Shown here: piece by piece, positions 34,501 to 45,421 of the stretch
Layout of the letters: each line of letters opens with the position of its first letter
How positions within the stretch are numbered: the stretch's first letter is position 1
Assembly: GCA_015680685.1 (NCBI GenBank)
Contig: MNCI01030420.1
Coordinates: 75,730 to 139,729, forward strand
DNA: 64,000 nucleotides
Origin: Gnetum montanum
Taxonomy: Eukaryota; Streptophyta; Gnetopsida; Gnetales; Gnetaceae
Direction: 5' to 3'
Translations under genes and position numbers: made by a program
Notes under the pieces: generated by a model
What the model saw: the letters and a program-made list of their open reading frames with translations, nothing else
What the model was told of the DNA's origin: nothing
The model's database searches: none

Positions 34501-37178
34501 CAACATAATCACCATGATGTGATGTATTAAAATTGAAATTTGGGAACTGCTGATGCTGAAAATTGTTGGCCTATTAAAAAATTCCCATGCATAAATAACG
34601 TAAAACCCAAAAATAATCTATAAACAATTATTGCATCTATTTCATGAACAGAGCAACTAAACAAATGACAAAATATAGTATACAGTATAGACAAAGTAAA
34701 AAATTCAGAAAAAATTATCTGACCAAATAAACATAAACAAAAACTGTAGATATCAAATTGTATAACCATAGAGTCAGTAAAATCCTAGATTTGATTATAA
34801 AGCCTTGCCAAACCTTTTCCTGAGGACCAGAGTCAAAGATGAAGTGACACACCTTTCTCTACCTCCAACAATGTGTTTACATCCCAACCATCAAAGTGAT
34901 TCATTAGTCTAAAGATGATGTTTTTCTATTTCCAAACACTGGTTTATCAATTCATTGCAACTTTTCTTCTTCGATCTTTTTTGGAGCAGTCTTAGTGTAA
35001 TATTTAAATAGAAACCCATAAAAAAGAAAGCAGTCAATTCAATGGCCTTTTCAATTTTGTATGAATCATTTCTTAACTTGGACAAACAATACAACAAGGG
35101 AATATTGAGCTCTAATAATATGCCCTAAACAACTTCAAATATTTAAAGCTACTTAATGTTGTCTTAAAAATTACACAGCAGTGTGTGGCATTATTCTAAG
35201 GTAAGTGTTAGAATAACTTACCCATTAGTTCTTAGTATCATCAAGTAGTAGCACAAGCTGTATCTGGGACAGTAGGCAATGTCTTGGGGTATTTTAAGAG
35301 CTATAACTTTATCCATGATGTTGAAAATGAATCTTTGGCTTTGAATAGTACAAAATCACACTATAGTAAAAGATAGAATTATAAACTACTGCATCAAATC
35401 TGTCAAAGAATTTTTGGCTTTACCTAATTACTGTTCTGCAATTAAGACCTAGAGGTATATACTTGGACTATGCTCAAATCTCTCATGGTCCTCTGGAACA
35501 ACCGTAGTTAGATAACATCTACTTTGTACAGGTCAAGAAGTTATAGCTACAGCAATAGCGATAGTAGTTGTTGGCATAACCTCTCTCTCTTTCTCTGAAT
35601 ATTTTTTTACCATCGGTAAAAAGTACTCTTTTTATATTTTCCATTATTCAGAGTTGGTGTATTAGGCTTTGTGCTTAGAGGCATTTCAATAAAAATTATC
35701 AAAGAGGCACCTACCTAAATAATAATTTGACAAGGAAAGCATAATTATGCATATAATTATTTGATTTGTTGAAGGAAACTGGTTTTGTTTCTATTATTAG
35801 CAAAAGCTTATTATCACTAGCACATTGGCAATTTATAAAACAATTCATACACGTGTAACGAAAAATTTAAGCATTTTGCAAAACCGAATGAAATAAATAA
35901 ACAAATAAGTAAGATCCATATAAAACTAATCATAAATCAAAATAACTATGATTATGTTTCAGAGAATACCAAGTATGGTTTTCCTTCTTTCGTGCGTCTT
36001 ATAACTATATCATCAAAGGGGATTCCTAGCATGACATGAACAATAACATATTGAACCAAACGGCTAACCAATGCTCTTATTTTATCTTTTCTTTTTACAA
36101 ACCTGCATAAAAGAAAATAAAACATTGAAAGGTAAATGTTAGTATAATTGCTTCCAATTTATTAGCTATCAGTATATAATAACTGGATGATGATCCCTTT
36201 TTATCAAGCATGAAAAGTGATGAAACATGTAATAATTCATTAGCTATCAGTAAAGAATAATTATGTTGTCGAATTACACTTCTCAAATATTCGTGAACAT
36301 CCATACCACCTCAAATATTCGAACTAGTCAACAGGCACGTGAAAAAAAATAAAATAAAATATGAGACAGTCCCATAAATAATTGGCCAAAATCTTTACCG
36401 CAAATATCATAAATTCTTGGAGTCGCATTATTTGGATGGGACATTCAAGTACATAAAGAAAAATCAAACAATCTGAAATGACATGTTCTATAGAAAAACA
36501 GTATATAAAACAAATAATGCCAGCTTTAAATTACCACGCAAGCATCTGACATGTAGCAAACGTACTAGTCTGAAAAACAACATGTCAAGGCAGCGCAGAT
36601 AAGGTTCTACTCCTTATTCTAAAATCTCATTTAAATCCAATCATTTCAAATAAGATATTACTTCGTAGGACCGATTTCCACAGGACTTTTTCAACCAAAC
36701 ATTATTATTAATCAGTGATTAATAAATGGTTATGAACTGAATTTATACACGTATTGCAAAATTCTGTGCGATGAGCATTTACCATATGGTTCTTGTCTGT
36801 AGCTTTTGCTACTTCTACGGAATGTTGACTACCTAAAGCTAACAATGTCTTGTGCACACTAATTTTCAATTGCTATAAAATGAAAGGAAAACCTACAGTA
36901 GTTATCGGTAACGACACTCCAGAAAAATGATCCCAGTAAATTACCAAATTCTGTCCTGATAAACCATATCCAAAGGAAACGCTAAACGGAAGGAGGAAAA
37001 AAAACGCCAGGGAAGCTACCGTTTATCCACTCAAGTAACAGTACGCAGCAAGGTATAAAATTGTAAACCTTGTGACTAGCAAGTGGTCGTCAAAGGGCAG
37101 CAGCAGAGACTGAAATTCCTCTTCGGACGGATTCCAGTTTGATACATTCACGGCCCATCTCTGAACTCCGTTTTCCAT
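31596..37178 (-). CDS. 4'-phosphopantetheinyl transferase (Sfp/AASDHPPT type), five exons
   Basis: The enzyme moves phosphopantetheine from CoA to a serine of acyl-carrier proteins. Exons in coding order: 37178-37069, 36102-35970, 34570-34323, 32051-31874, 31787-31596; together 861 nt, 286 residues plus TAA, near the size of human AASDHPPT. All junctions keep frame. Exon 1 starts MENGVQRWAVNVSNWNPSEE. Exon 2 has RRTKEGKPYL. Exon 3 has NFNFNTSHHGDYVVIA and VGIDVM, with the Mg-binding aspartate, then the FTYYEW block. Exon 4 has WCLKEAYIKAVGIGFG, with the catalytic-glutamate W-x-x-K-E-A/S motif. Exon 5 reads ACVARGPPTSAT to the end. Introns are 966, 1399, 2271 and 86 bases; the first three are GT-AG, the last GC-AG. 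No damage was seen, so it is probably functional. Substrate and compartment cannot be read from sequence. Confidence 0.92.
31788..31873 (-). other. GC-AG intron of the PPTase gene
   Basis: Exon 4 ends ...CATTGG and the intron begins gcaagtattt, the consensus form of a GC donor, ending ...caattgcag. Using the nearby GT (A|gtattt) shifts exon 5 out of frame to an early TGA, whereas the GC donor joins YHW to ACVARGPP with no frame change, matching the family's C-terminal strand. Confidence 0.85.
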
Positions 37179-37560
37179 TCGTCTTTTTTGCGAAATCCTT
37201 GCGTCTTATGAAGGTGCTGGATTCCATTAAGATCGCAGCCTTGAATCGTCAGAAAACCTCGTAACCATGATGCTAATGGGGCGTCAGAACCTTATCTTAA
37301 ATTTCTGCCCTCATTGCCATCAAAGGTCTTCAAAAACAAAACTGCTGGAGAACGTAACCTAACGTGAAAAGTTCTTTTGAAAATTATGCTGCAGTTTTAA
37401 ATATTTAGGAAGTATGTACGTGTGCGTGGCTGCCATGGTGTCTAATGCTCAGGACCAAGTTTATAAGGGTGTAGGATCAAAATGGTTGGGCTGGCCCAAT
37501 CAATATATATAGACGGAAAATAGGGATAACTACCCATCAGAATAGTGCAGTAGTTGGGTT
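37179..37560. promoter_or_regulatory. Probable promoter and 5' UTR region of the PPTase gene
   Basis: The 380 bases upstream of the PPTase start are less AT-rich than the surroundings and carry no coding signal. I see no convincing TATA box at a fixed distance. Assigned by position only. Confidence 0.35.
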
Positions 37561-37569
37561 CCTAGGGAT

Positions 37570-38000
37570 ATCCTCCCTACCTAGGTGTTGCAGCCCCATT
37601 GTTTATGTCCATGACTCAATCCTTATTGCGAGAAAGATAACTATAGCAGATGGAGCATCCACATTAATGAATGGCTACCGTTAAGAAAACGGCATATGGA
37701 GTTGTGGACATGTTCCATGGGGTTGGTCATCATAGTGTTGACCTTAGGCATGTCTTCTTTGCCCACAGTCTTGTGGCCCATTGTTCCCATCTATGACTCA
37801 CAAGCCTTGTTGCAAGAAAGATGCTCCTATTAGACAAAGCATTCACATTGATAGTTATAGTTTGAGAAAAAGGCTTACAAAGGCGTTGATGTATTCCATG
37901 GGGTTGTTCATTAAGGAGTCTAGGCCCTAGGCACATCTTACTTACCCATGGTGGGACAGCCCCCATTGCTTCCATCCATGCCTTCACAACCCTTTTTCTC
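37570..38000. repeat. Tandem repeat, about 183-bp unit, 2.3 copies
   Basis: Two full units and a partial one. Marker blocks recur at about 183-base steps: 'gccccattgtttatgtccat' (37591), 'gcccattgttcccatctatg' (37776) and 'gcccccattgcttccatcca' (37959); also 'attgcgagaaagat' / 'gttgcaagaaagat' and 'tgttccatggggttg' / 'tattccatggggttg'. Units have diverged by substitution. An open minus-strand stretch here (37730-38002) is a by-product. Confidence 0.7.
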
Positions 38001-38220
38001 AACCATAGCCATCAAATGTGCATGCCCCATCCACCAAGGGAAATATACATGCTTATGACAATAAATACCTAATAATTATCATAAAAATCATATAAATCAA
38101 AATAAATTGAATTCAAATGAGGGAGATGAAATCATTTTATGATATCTTAAATTCATGCTATGAGGATGCTAATAATTGTATAAAAGTGCAAAACTTAACA
38201 TGGGATGTCGAGTCACTATT

Positions 38221-39047
38221 TGATGAGCAGTGAAAATCCCCTATACATAACCATACAAATCGTAAGTGTTCACACACAATCTGGTTGAATTTCATGGATG
38301 GGATTAGTGTGGTATCTATTGTTAAGCATTGATCATAGATCATTGTCTTTTCACTTGAACTAGGGACACCTCTATCATGTATGGTTTAGTCCAAAGTGAG
38401 ACATCGTTATTGATGTTGTGCAATTATGGTTAAGCTAGATGAAAACATGGAAATTAATTATTTAATTAATCTAACTAATAACAAAAAGATAAATCCTAGC
38501 TTGCCATACACATCTTGAACTCACATACCCATTGTTGGGCTTACTAAGCATTATGCTACTAGGCAAACCAAACAATAACACTGTTGGGAATACCAAGCAA
38601 ATATATGCTCAAAACTAGTTGCGCTCATTTCACCAATTGATTAATGTGCATAAAAATAAAAATATTAATTAAGTACATAGAAAGCAAATTGCATTGAAAG
38701 TAAATCTATTTAAAGTCAAAGTACTACAATGAATATGAATCAATCTTAATCTTATTAACGTTCATGGAATGTATCTAGGTACAATGCCACTCAAATAAGA
38801 TGTTATACAACTGACTCAAATCCACACTCTTAGCACTCACTAACTGATTGCTAAGATAATAGAAAAATTTTACTAAAGCTTGGCTACACTATTAATCAAA
38901 TGGTGCCAAATATGCAGTGAATGCTCACATAGCAACTGCAACGTAGTAGCCAACTAAGATGCATTAACATGATGCATCAATGTAGATGTGATGTAGCATT
39001 TGCAATGTCGTAGCCAATTGATACATTTAATGAATGATGTTCCATCA
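38221..39047 (-). mobile_element. Solo LTR with CTATT target duplication
   Basis: 827 bases related to the LTRs of the gag-only element, in reverse. The plus-strand ends read TGATGAGCAGTG... and ...GATGTTCCATCA. Flanks are CTATT (38216-38220) and CTATT (39048-39052), a perfect duplication. Shared blocks with the family include 'catgtatggtttagtccaaa', 'tgggattagt' and 'taattaatctaacta'. There is no adjoining internal sequence. Confidence 0.88.
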
Positions 39048-39077
39048 CTATTTAATTAAAAATTTTCAAAGGCAATT

Positions 39078-39260
39078 TAGTTAATTCATAGTGAAGTTCT
39101 TTGTGTAATGGATAATTTTGAAGATAGAAAAATTCGAGAAGCCTTTGAAATTAGAATTATTTCTAATAATGTTAATCAAGATCAATTTTATTTTACCCAT
39201 TTGGCTTGGTAGCCTATTTTAACAAAAATTAAGCAATATAAAAATTTGCTTGAAAGTCCT
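39078..39260 (+). mobile_element. 5'-truncated Penelope-like element (GIY-YIG tail)
   Basis: A single frame (39090-39240) reads SEVLCVMDNFEDRKIREAFE then IRIISNNVNQDQFYFTHLAW, a stop, and PIL. This matches the C-terminal end of the GIY-YIG endonuclease of Penelope-like elements: an R-K-(I/V)-x-E-A-x-x-I-(R/K) helix, then N-x-(L/V)-N-(R/Q)-D and a short (H/Y)-x-W-x-P-(I/L)-L tail. Penelope-like elements are usually 5' truncated, so only the tail and 3' UTR (to about 39497) would remain. Penelope-like elements called Dryads are known from conifers. The match was made by eye. Confidence 0.5.
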
Positions 39261-39470
39261 ACGTAGTTTAGCTTCTCTCTCACTAACTTTTTTTCATTTT
39301 CTTTTCTAACGGTTTGTAATATGTTCTATGATTATTTACAAACTCATTGCCTTATATGTTAAAGTTATAAGTTGAATTATCATTGCAATATCATTGTATT
39401 ATTGTTTTTACCCACTCTTGAACCTTTTATATTTTTTTAACTAATTCTTTTGATTTATTCTATTTTAGCA

Positions 39471-39497
39471 TTATTATATATATATATATATATATAT
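39471..39497. repeat. (TA)n microsatellite
   Basis: About 13 TA dinucleotides in a row, at the junction between the presumed Penelope-like 3' UTR and the Copia fragment. Confidence 0.95.
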
Positions 39498-39700
39498 CCT
39501 AATAATGATATCATCTATGTAGACCCAAAGCATCTATTAGCCAAATGAACTTGTTCTAAATACATCCATACCAATAAATTCTAAGTATAATAGATGTGTT
39601 CAATATTCATTCAACTTAAACAATATTTTAATATAATTTCCTAGATTAATTACTAGTAGCTTGAATAGCTTGTACAAAGACTGACTAGAGATATTTTTTT
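39498..39700 (-). pseudogene. Copia-type reverse transcriptase fragment
   Basis: One minus-strand frame of about 67 codons reads SQSLYKLFKLLVINLGNYIK ... IGMDVFRTSSFG, two stops, MLWVYIDDIIIR. This fits the Ty1/copia RT pattern (K.LYGLKQ...W...I.......G......D..LY.........YVDD.I..G), including the Y-x-D-D catalytic box as YIDD. Nothing further of the element was found on either side. Confidence 0.5.
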
Positions 39701-40600
39701 TTCTTAAGAAATATGTTGCACAACATTATAATAATATATGTTGCTCATCTTTTACCACTTGCAATAAACATAATCAACATATTGCAATTATAAAATGACA
39801 ATTTGACATAAAACACTGGAAACACTGGCTAATGTTTTTAAAGAGTATCCTTCATGTGTTTACCCAATAGATCCTAGAAATGTTATTTCTATAAAGAGGA
39901 TGTTATTGCAATTGTAGAAGTATGAAATAGGTTATTTAGATTGTATTCTTAATGGCACTACGATTTTTCTACTTGACCAGGATATTGATTTGAAGAGTGT
40001 GAAGTGGGCCCAATATTTTCTTTGTGGGTATGGCTTCTTAATATAGTAGTATTATGATATATCTATTTCTTTTTAAATCGTCACATTTCTAAAGAAAAAA
40101 TAAGAGTTGGCAGTATATTGATTTGAATATCTGTACTACCATTTTCTTTTGTTATATCATTTTGGTAATGGATGATATTTCTCAAATTAAGAACTCTCTA
40201 ACTAATAATACTAAAAACTTGTAGGATATTATGTGCCAAGTCTTTTGGAGTAGTAGATACAATGTGAATCTTAATTAAAGCTATTCCTTAAGCAAAACAC
40301 TAGACCTTCTCAATTAAGTTTTCAAGAATGCCTTTGCCTGTAGGCAAGTGTTCTTCCTAGTTGATTTACTAAATCCTAGGAAATTTTTCTTCCTAATGGG
40401 TAAAGATTTACTACATACATAGTTAGGGAATCTGTGTTTACAAACACTTCATCATCATGCAGTAGTTATTGATGAACCAAATTATTATTAGTCTAGTTTT
40501 CTTTATGAAGCATAATTTTGTCATCTTTATTATCTAGATTGATGTGACCATTGCCCCATTCCAAGACCAAAGAGCCATGTACATTAGGGTGGAGGATGTA
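39701..40600. other. No recognisable feature
   Basis: AT-rich sequence. A plus-strand reading near 39835-40030 (YPIDPRNVISIKRMLLQL, DLKSVKWAQYFLCGYG) looks protein-like and could be more gypsy polyprotein, but I could not place it. Confidence 0.3.
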
Positions 40601-40605
40601 GCATG

Positions 40606-40607
40606 CT

Positions 40608-40648
<41 letters not shown>
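40606..40648. repeat. (TC)n(TA)n compound microsatellite
   Basis: About 11 TC units run directly into about 9 TA units. It produces a meaningless Arg/Glu and Ile/Tyr repeat on the minus strand. Confidence 0.95.
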
Positions 40649-40649
<1 letters not shown>

Positions 40650-40769
40650 ACTCTTTTTTTTTTCAATTTCCATCTCATATAGGGCTATTTTATAAGGGAG
40701 CTTTCTAACCTTTTGGTGAGTACTTGCACCACTTTGCAAAATCTTCTTGCTTTGCCAAATCTTGGTAAG

Positions 40770-41765
40770 TGGTAGATCAGATTACCAAGTCAGTGCATTT
40801 TCTTCTAATAGAAATAATATGTCAATAGACAAAATAACTAGGTTATATGGAAAGGAGATAGGATGCTTGCATGGTGTGTGCAAATTAATAGTATTAGACA
40901 AGGATGAAAAATTTACTTATCATTTTTCATCTTCCCTAATAAGCTTTAGGAACAAAGTTAGCCTTTAGCATTACCTATTGACCACAAACTAATGGGCAAA
41001 CAAAGTAAACAAATCAAATCTTGGATGACGTGCTCAAATGCTATGCATTTCATTTCAAATGGCATTGGGATGATCATCTACTGTTAGTAGAATTTGCCTA
41101 TACTAACAACTACAAGGTAAGCATTCATACGACACTTTATATGAGGCTTTATATATGAGATCTTGTAGAACACTCCTTTGTTAAGATGGCTTGAAAGATA
41201 GAGTTTGGTATGACCTAGAATGGATTCAAATAAAACAACCTCAAAGATTACATTGATAATGCAAAGATTAAAGGTAGCTCAAGATAAGTGGATTGCTTAT
41301 GCACAAAGGCTTAGAAGAGATGTACAATTTGAAGTAGGCAATCATGTGTTCTTAAAGGTTTAACACAAAGAAAGGAATATGTAGATTTGAGAAGCAAGGT
41401 TATCTTGGCTCTAGATTTGTTGGACCATTTCAAATATTGCAAAAAGTGGAAAGTTAGCATATAAACTTGCTCTGCCACCTTAGATAAATCGTGTGCATGT
41501 GTTTCATGTATCTCAATTAAGAAAGTGTATGCTCAATAGGAATCATGTAATATAGCATAATTTGCGTAAAATAAAATATGATGTAATGTTGCAAGAGGAG
41601 CCAATCAAAATTCTAGATATGAAGCATAAACTCAAAAATAGAGAAAAAATGTTGATAAAGGTGTAATGGAAGTATTATTCTCCATAGGAAGCCACTTGCA
41701 AAAAAGAGGAGGAGATGAAGGCCCTTTATCCTTAGCTAATCCAACATTTCCAAGATGAAATTACT
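40770..41765 (+). pseudogene. Gypsy chromovirus integrase remnant
   Basis: Plus-strand reading: MSIDKITRLYGKEIGCLHGV, CKLIVLDKDEKFTYHF (second catalytic D kept, about 40907), then after frame changes NQILDDVLKCYAFHFKWHWD, DHLLLVEFAYTNNYKVSIHT, AYAQRLRRDVQFEVGNHVFL, LAYKLALPP.INRVHVFHVS, YDVMLQEEPIKILDMKHKLK, with a chromodomain-like end (VWKYYSP.EATCKKEEEMKA). This is the integrase core to C-terminal module of a Del/Tekay-type gypsy element. Stops are frequent. Confidence 0.75.
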
Positions 41766-42900
41766 CATTAGGACATGGTTGTGTTAAGACTTATGTTCAC
41801 TATTGTTTGTTAATTTGGTCATCTAGGTCCTTAGTAATTTAGCTTAGATTGTAAGTTTGAAGTATGTTTTATTTGCAAAATTAATCAATTGAATTTCTTT
41901 TTTTAAGTAGCTAACCAATCATTTTGATTATGAGTTCAAGACCCAACTAGTTTAATACATTGTTTGTTATGTTAGGTTTATAATATTTTTTAAAGAATGT
42001 ATTGTTTCTTTTACAATGTCATTTTGTATTTGGTGTTGTATAGTTTAATTTTCAATATAACATGCATCATGTTAATTTTAAGAACTCTTTTATTGAAGTT
42101 TGAGAAGTACTTAAGCCACAATGGGTAAAAAGACTTAATTGGTGTTCAACTTAGGTTATCTCTACCCCTACTCTTAGCCTATCTCTATAAAAAGCTATTT
42201 AGCAATACCTATTGCCATACTACACTATTTGTTTAGGATTCATTGCCCTGCTTCCACTAGTGGGTTACAACTCTTGATAGTTTGCATTATCAATACATCT
42301 TTGAAGGCTCTTCACAGATGCATCCGAAGTTTCTATAACATGTGTTACACTGAAACCCTTCTCATCTTCTAGTAAGGGTTTCCTCACTTATTTAAGCCTA
42401 GGTTGTTTCACCTGCAAAAGTCTTTGGTTATTTTGTTTTGGTTTATGATATTATGTGCTTTCCTTCTGTGATTTACGAGTTTCCAATTTAGGTCTTGACA
42501 TAAAACATGGTGCAAACTTATGGCCATGTTTATATTAAGTAGGCACACTGTTTTGTTTTTTTTCTATTATATTTTTGGCAAATATTAAGTAGTGTGTTAA
42601 TTTGGTAACTTGTAGTTATGATATTTAAAAGTTGATTTTTAACAGTAAATGATACAATATTGATTATAAATAAAGATTTGTGCTCAACTTGAAAGTTATT
42701 GATGTCTTATAAAAATGAATCAAATTTTCCATGGCATTGAATCTTTGATGTGAAAAGCTGATTTTTTATTATATCAATAATAAAATTCAGATAGAATTAA
42801 TTTTTTTCATTGGGATTATTTGTATGACTTGGGTGGAAAACATTCACATTCAACATTGCACGTTAAAATTTTGGGTTACATGTTTTATTAAACTTTACGT
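41766..42900. other. Probable 3' LTR and flank of the gypsy remnant
   Basis: Sequence after the integrase remnant. A TG...CA stretch from about 41774 to 42340 could be its 3' LTR, but no second copy is available here. The remainder is AT-rich with no coding signal. Confidence 0.3.
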
Positions 42901-42908
42901 GTTACAGG

Positions 42909-43198
42909 TACAAAGGATTTTATGAGTTTGCTCAAAAGAAAGGAGTGGATGTTGGGGTAGTTGTTAGACTTGATGTTCTAATTGATGGCACTGTTCCCAC
43001 AGGTTTTCTGCATAGCATATCTCTACGTGTTTTCTCTGGGACAAAATTTTCCATGACTAATCTTTGGTTTACGATGCTGTTAAAAACTGTTTTATGGTGT
43101 TTATTGATAGTGGATCATATTGCTGTTCAGCAGCTTTAGTTTGCTCTTCTACAATTGCTATAATGGCTGCATTCGGTATCAACTTTCGAAAGGTGTGC
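42909..43198 (+). other. Two candidate exons of an unrecognised gene or pseudogene
   Basis: From 42909 (after ...cgtgttacag) an open frame reads YKGFYEFAQKKGVDVGVVVR then LDVLIDGTVPT and meets another CAG|GT at about 43002. A second open stretch (about 43072-43194) reads NCFMVFIDSGSYCCSAALVC, SSTIAIMAAFGINFRK and ends at G|gtgtgc. The first has the composition of a conserved protein and a plausible acceptor. I do not recognise the family and found no further exons. Confidence 0.3.
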
Positions 43199-44477
43199 TT
43201 TATTAGTTGATAAGTATCTGTAATGTTACGTGGGAACAAGTTCGTGAAAAATAATAAAATTGTGTTTCCTTTCAGGAATGTATCTCCAAACACGTGGGAA
43301 TACAGGACAAAAACAATTCACATTCTCAATATGATGTCAAAAGTGTTCCCAATCATGTTTTAAAAATAAGTTAGGTTCACAATTTTAACATTGGAATCTG
43401 AAAAAATTTAAGGTCTTTAAATAAAACTGCAAAAGTAAATGAAAAGCATGAAGTATCACCTCTTTTTTATTAACCAATGCCAGATATTCTTCCCCTACAA
43501 GCGTTTTCAATATTTGTTGGTAAGCCAGTAATAATTAGAGACATGATACTATGCAAAGTAAGGTTACAGTAACTTTTTTAAATGTATTTTTACCTTTAAT
43601 CTGTTCCCTAAAAGGCCATCCATGATCCTAAAGTTGAGAACATGTTCCTTGACAATTTTGAATAAGATTCTTTTACAAACACTTCTTGCATTTGCACATA
43701 TTATTTATTGTATGAAAACCAAATTTGATTTGATGAACCGGAGGAGTTCACACCAATATAAACATATATGTGTACGTATGTATTGTGAATGCTGCAGAAC
43801 CAGAACAAAAATTCACACAAACTTAACATGCGATGATGCTGGCTTGTTGATGTTAACTATTAACAGACAAGTCAACAAAATCAAGCAGCCATTCAATATC
43901 ATGAGCATTAATACTTATTTGTAGATGTGGTTGCTACACTTTATTGCCTCCTTGTGGAATTTAACTTGGGAGTTGAAACTGAAGGTAAAAATATGTTTAT
44001 GTTATTATTAGAATGGTCACCAAGGAAATGTAGTTGTGTCATTCACCATCTTCAATCCATTGATGCAGATGCATCCTGAAATACCTTGATGACCAGACAT
44101 GAGTTCCAGGAAAACATGTTTGCATAGGGGAAATAACTTGGTGAATGAGCAACGTGGATGCCTAAAGACAATATTATTGATATAGTTGATCATCTAAAGA
44201 TGTTTGACAATAGCAAAATCAATTTAGGAAGAATTTATGGGAGAATATGAGAGATCGTAGCTAGATTTTGTGATAGAAAATGAACATAAGATGCAAGGCT
44301 GCTGTTCAGTCTTAAAATGTCAAAGTATACAGAAGCTATGAAGATAGCAGTAAGAAACCGTCGTAATCAAACTGACAGAAAACATGGGACTTAAACTACA
44401 AAATTTGTTGAATATGATAAACATCTTGATAGAAATTGTTGAAGACAGGTAACCAGTAATAAGGAACTGCCAACAGT

Positions 44478-44760
44478 TAGAGAAGCAAAGTAGTTGGATC
44501 AATAACACTGGCCGGTGTAGCCTGCAAATACAAAGGATACAGACGCATAGAAATAACAATCAAAGGAAAACCTGCAAAATTAATAACATATATTGTACAC
44601 CTATTGGAGAGATGTATTTCATTATTTCATTAGAGAAACAAAGTAGTTGGATCAATAAGCTTCACCCGTGTAGCTTGCAAATACAAAGGATACAGAGACG
44701 TAGAAACAACCAGCAATGGAAAACCTGCAAAATTAATAATATATATGCCAATACACCAAT
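44478..44760. repeat. 153-bp tandem duplication
   Basis: Positions 44478-44600 and 44631-44760 match closely: 'caaagtagttggatcaata', 'gcaaatacaaaggataca', 'ggaaaacctgcaaaattaat' recur in the same order. The second copy has a handful of differences, so the duplication is moderately old. No coding role is seen. The rest of 43300-45421 shows no feature apart from the 3' flank of the TRB gene. Confidence 0.8.
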
Positions 44761-45421
44761 AACATGTTGCCTTAATAAGTACATACATATTTTGATTGCA
44801 GTTGTGGCCAGATGCTGATTCCTAATTTTGTATCTTTAATCATTTCGGGATTTCCTTTGTATTACTGACATGAAATCTTGATATGTCTGAAGGTGGAGGA
44901 CCCCTAACAATCACCCTCTAAAAATACAAATGACACGTCCAAGCCAACAAAAGCAGGCCCTAGAAAACAATATCAGTCTTTCCAGCAATCTGACTACGAC
45001 TTGGAAAGACATGTACAGAACACAGATAAACCCATGATAATAAATCATTCCAACACGTCCTCGTAAAATGAAGTTGAACATGTCATAAAAAGAGACACAT
45101 AATGGCTCGAAGTGCGAGTGAACATATATTTTAAAAAGAGATTACACAAAGCAGAAATAATCGGAAAAGCGCAGGAAAACTTTCCGTGAGAAACGGTACC
45201 ATTCCATTGGCAAGAAAACCCATACGCTCAGAGGGCATGTACACATGTATATACATATTTTAAGAAGAGCCAACGCAAAGCAAACATAAGCGGAAAAGAT
45301 CCAATTGACAACAAAACCCCGTCTGTATCTGTCACACCATGAAGTAATCATTCAGCACTACTCAGTTCTCTCATTCAAAAGAAAAAATGAAGAACTTGCA
45401 ACCTGTGACCCTGAAACTGAC

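Noticed and set aside
40493-40678. Frame with (Arg-Glu)n and Ile-Tyr repeats
   Set aside because: Direct translation of the compound microsatellite.
43069-43293. Minus-strand open frame with Ala/Glu-rich middle
   Set aside because: Lies opposite the candidate exon; no splice or start support.
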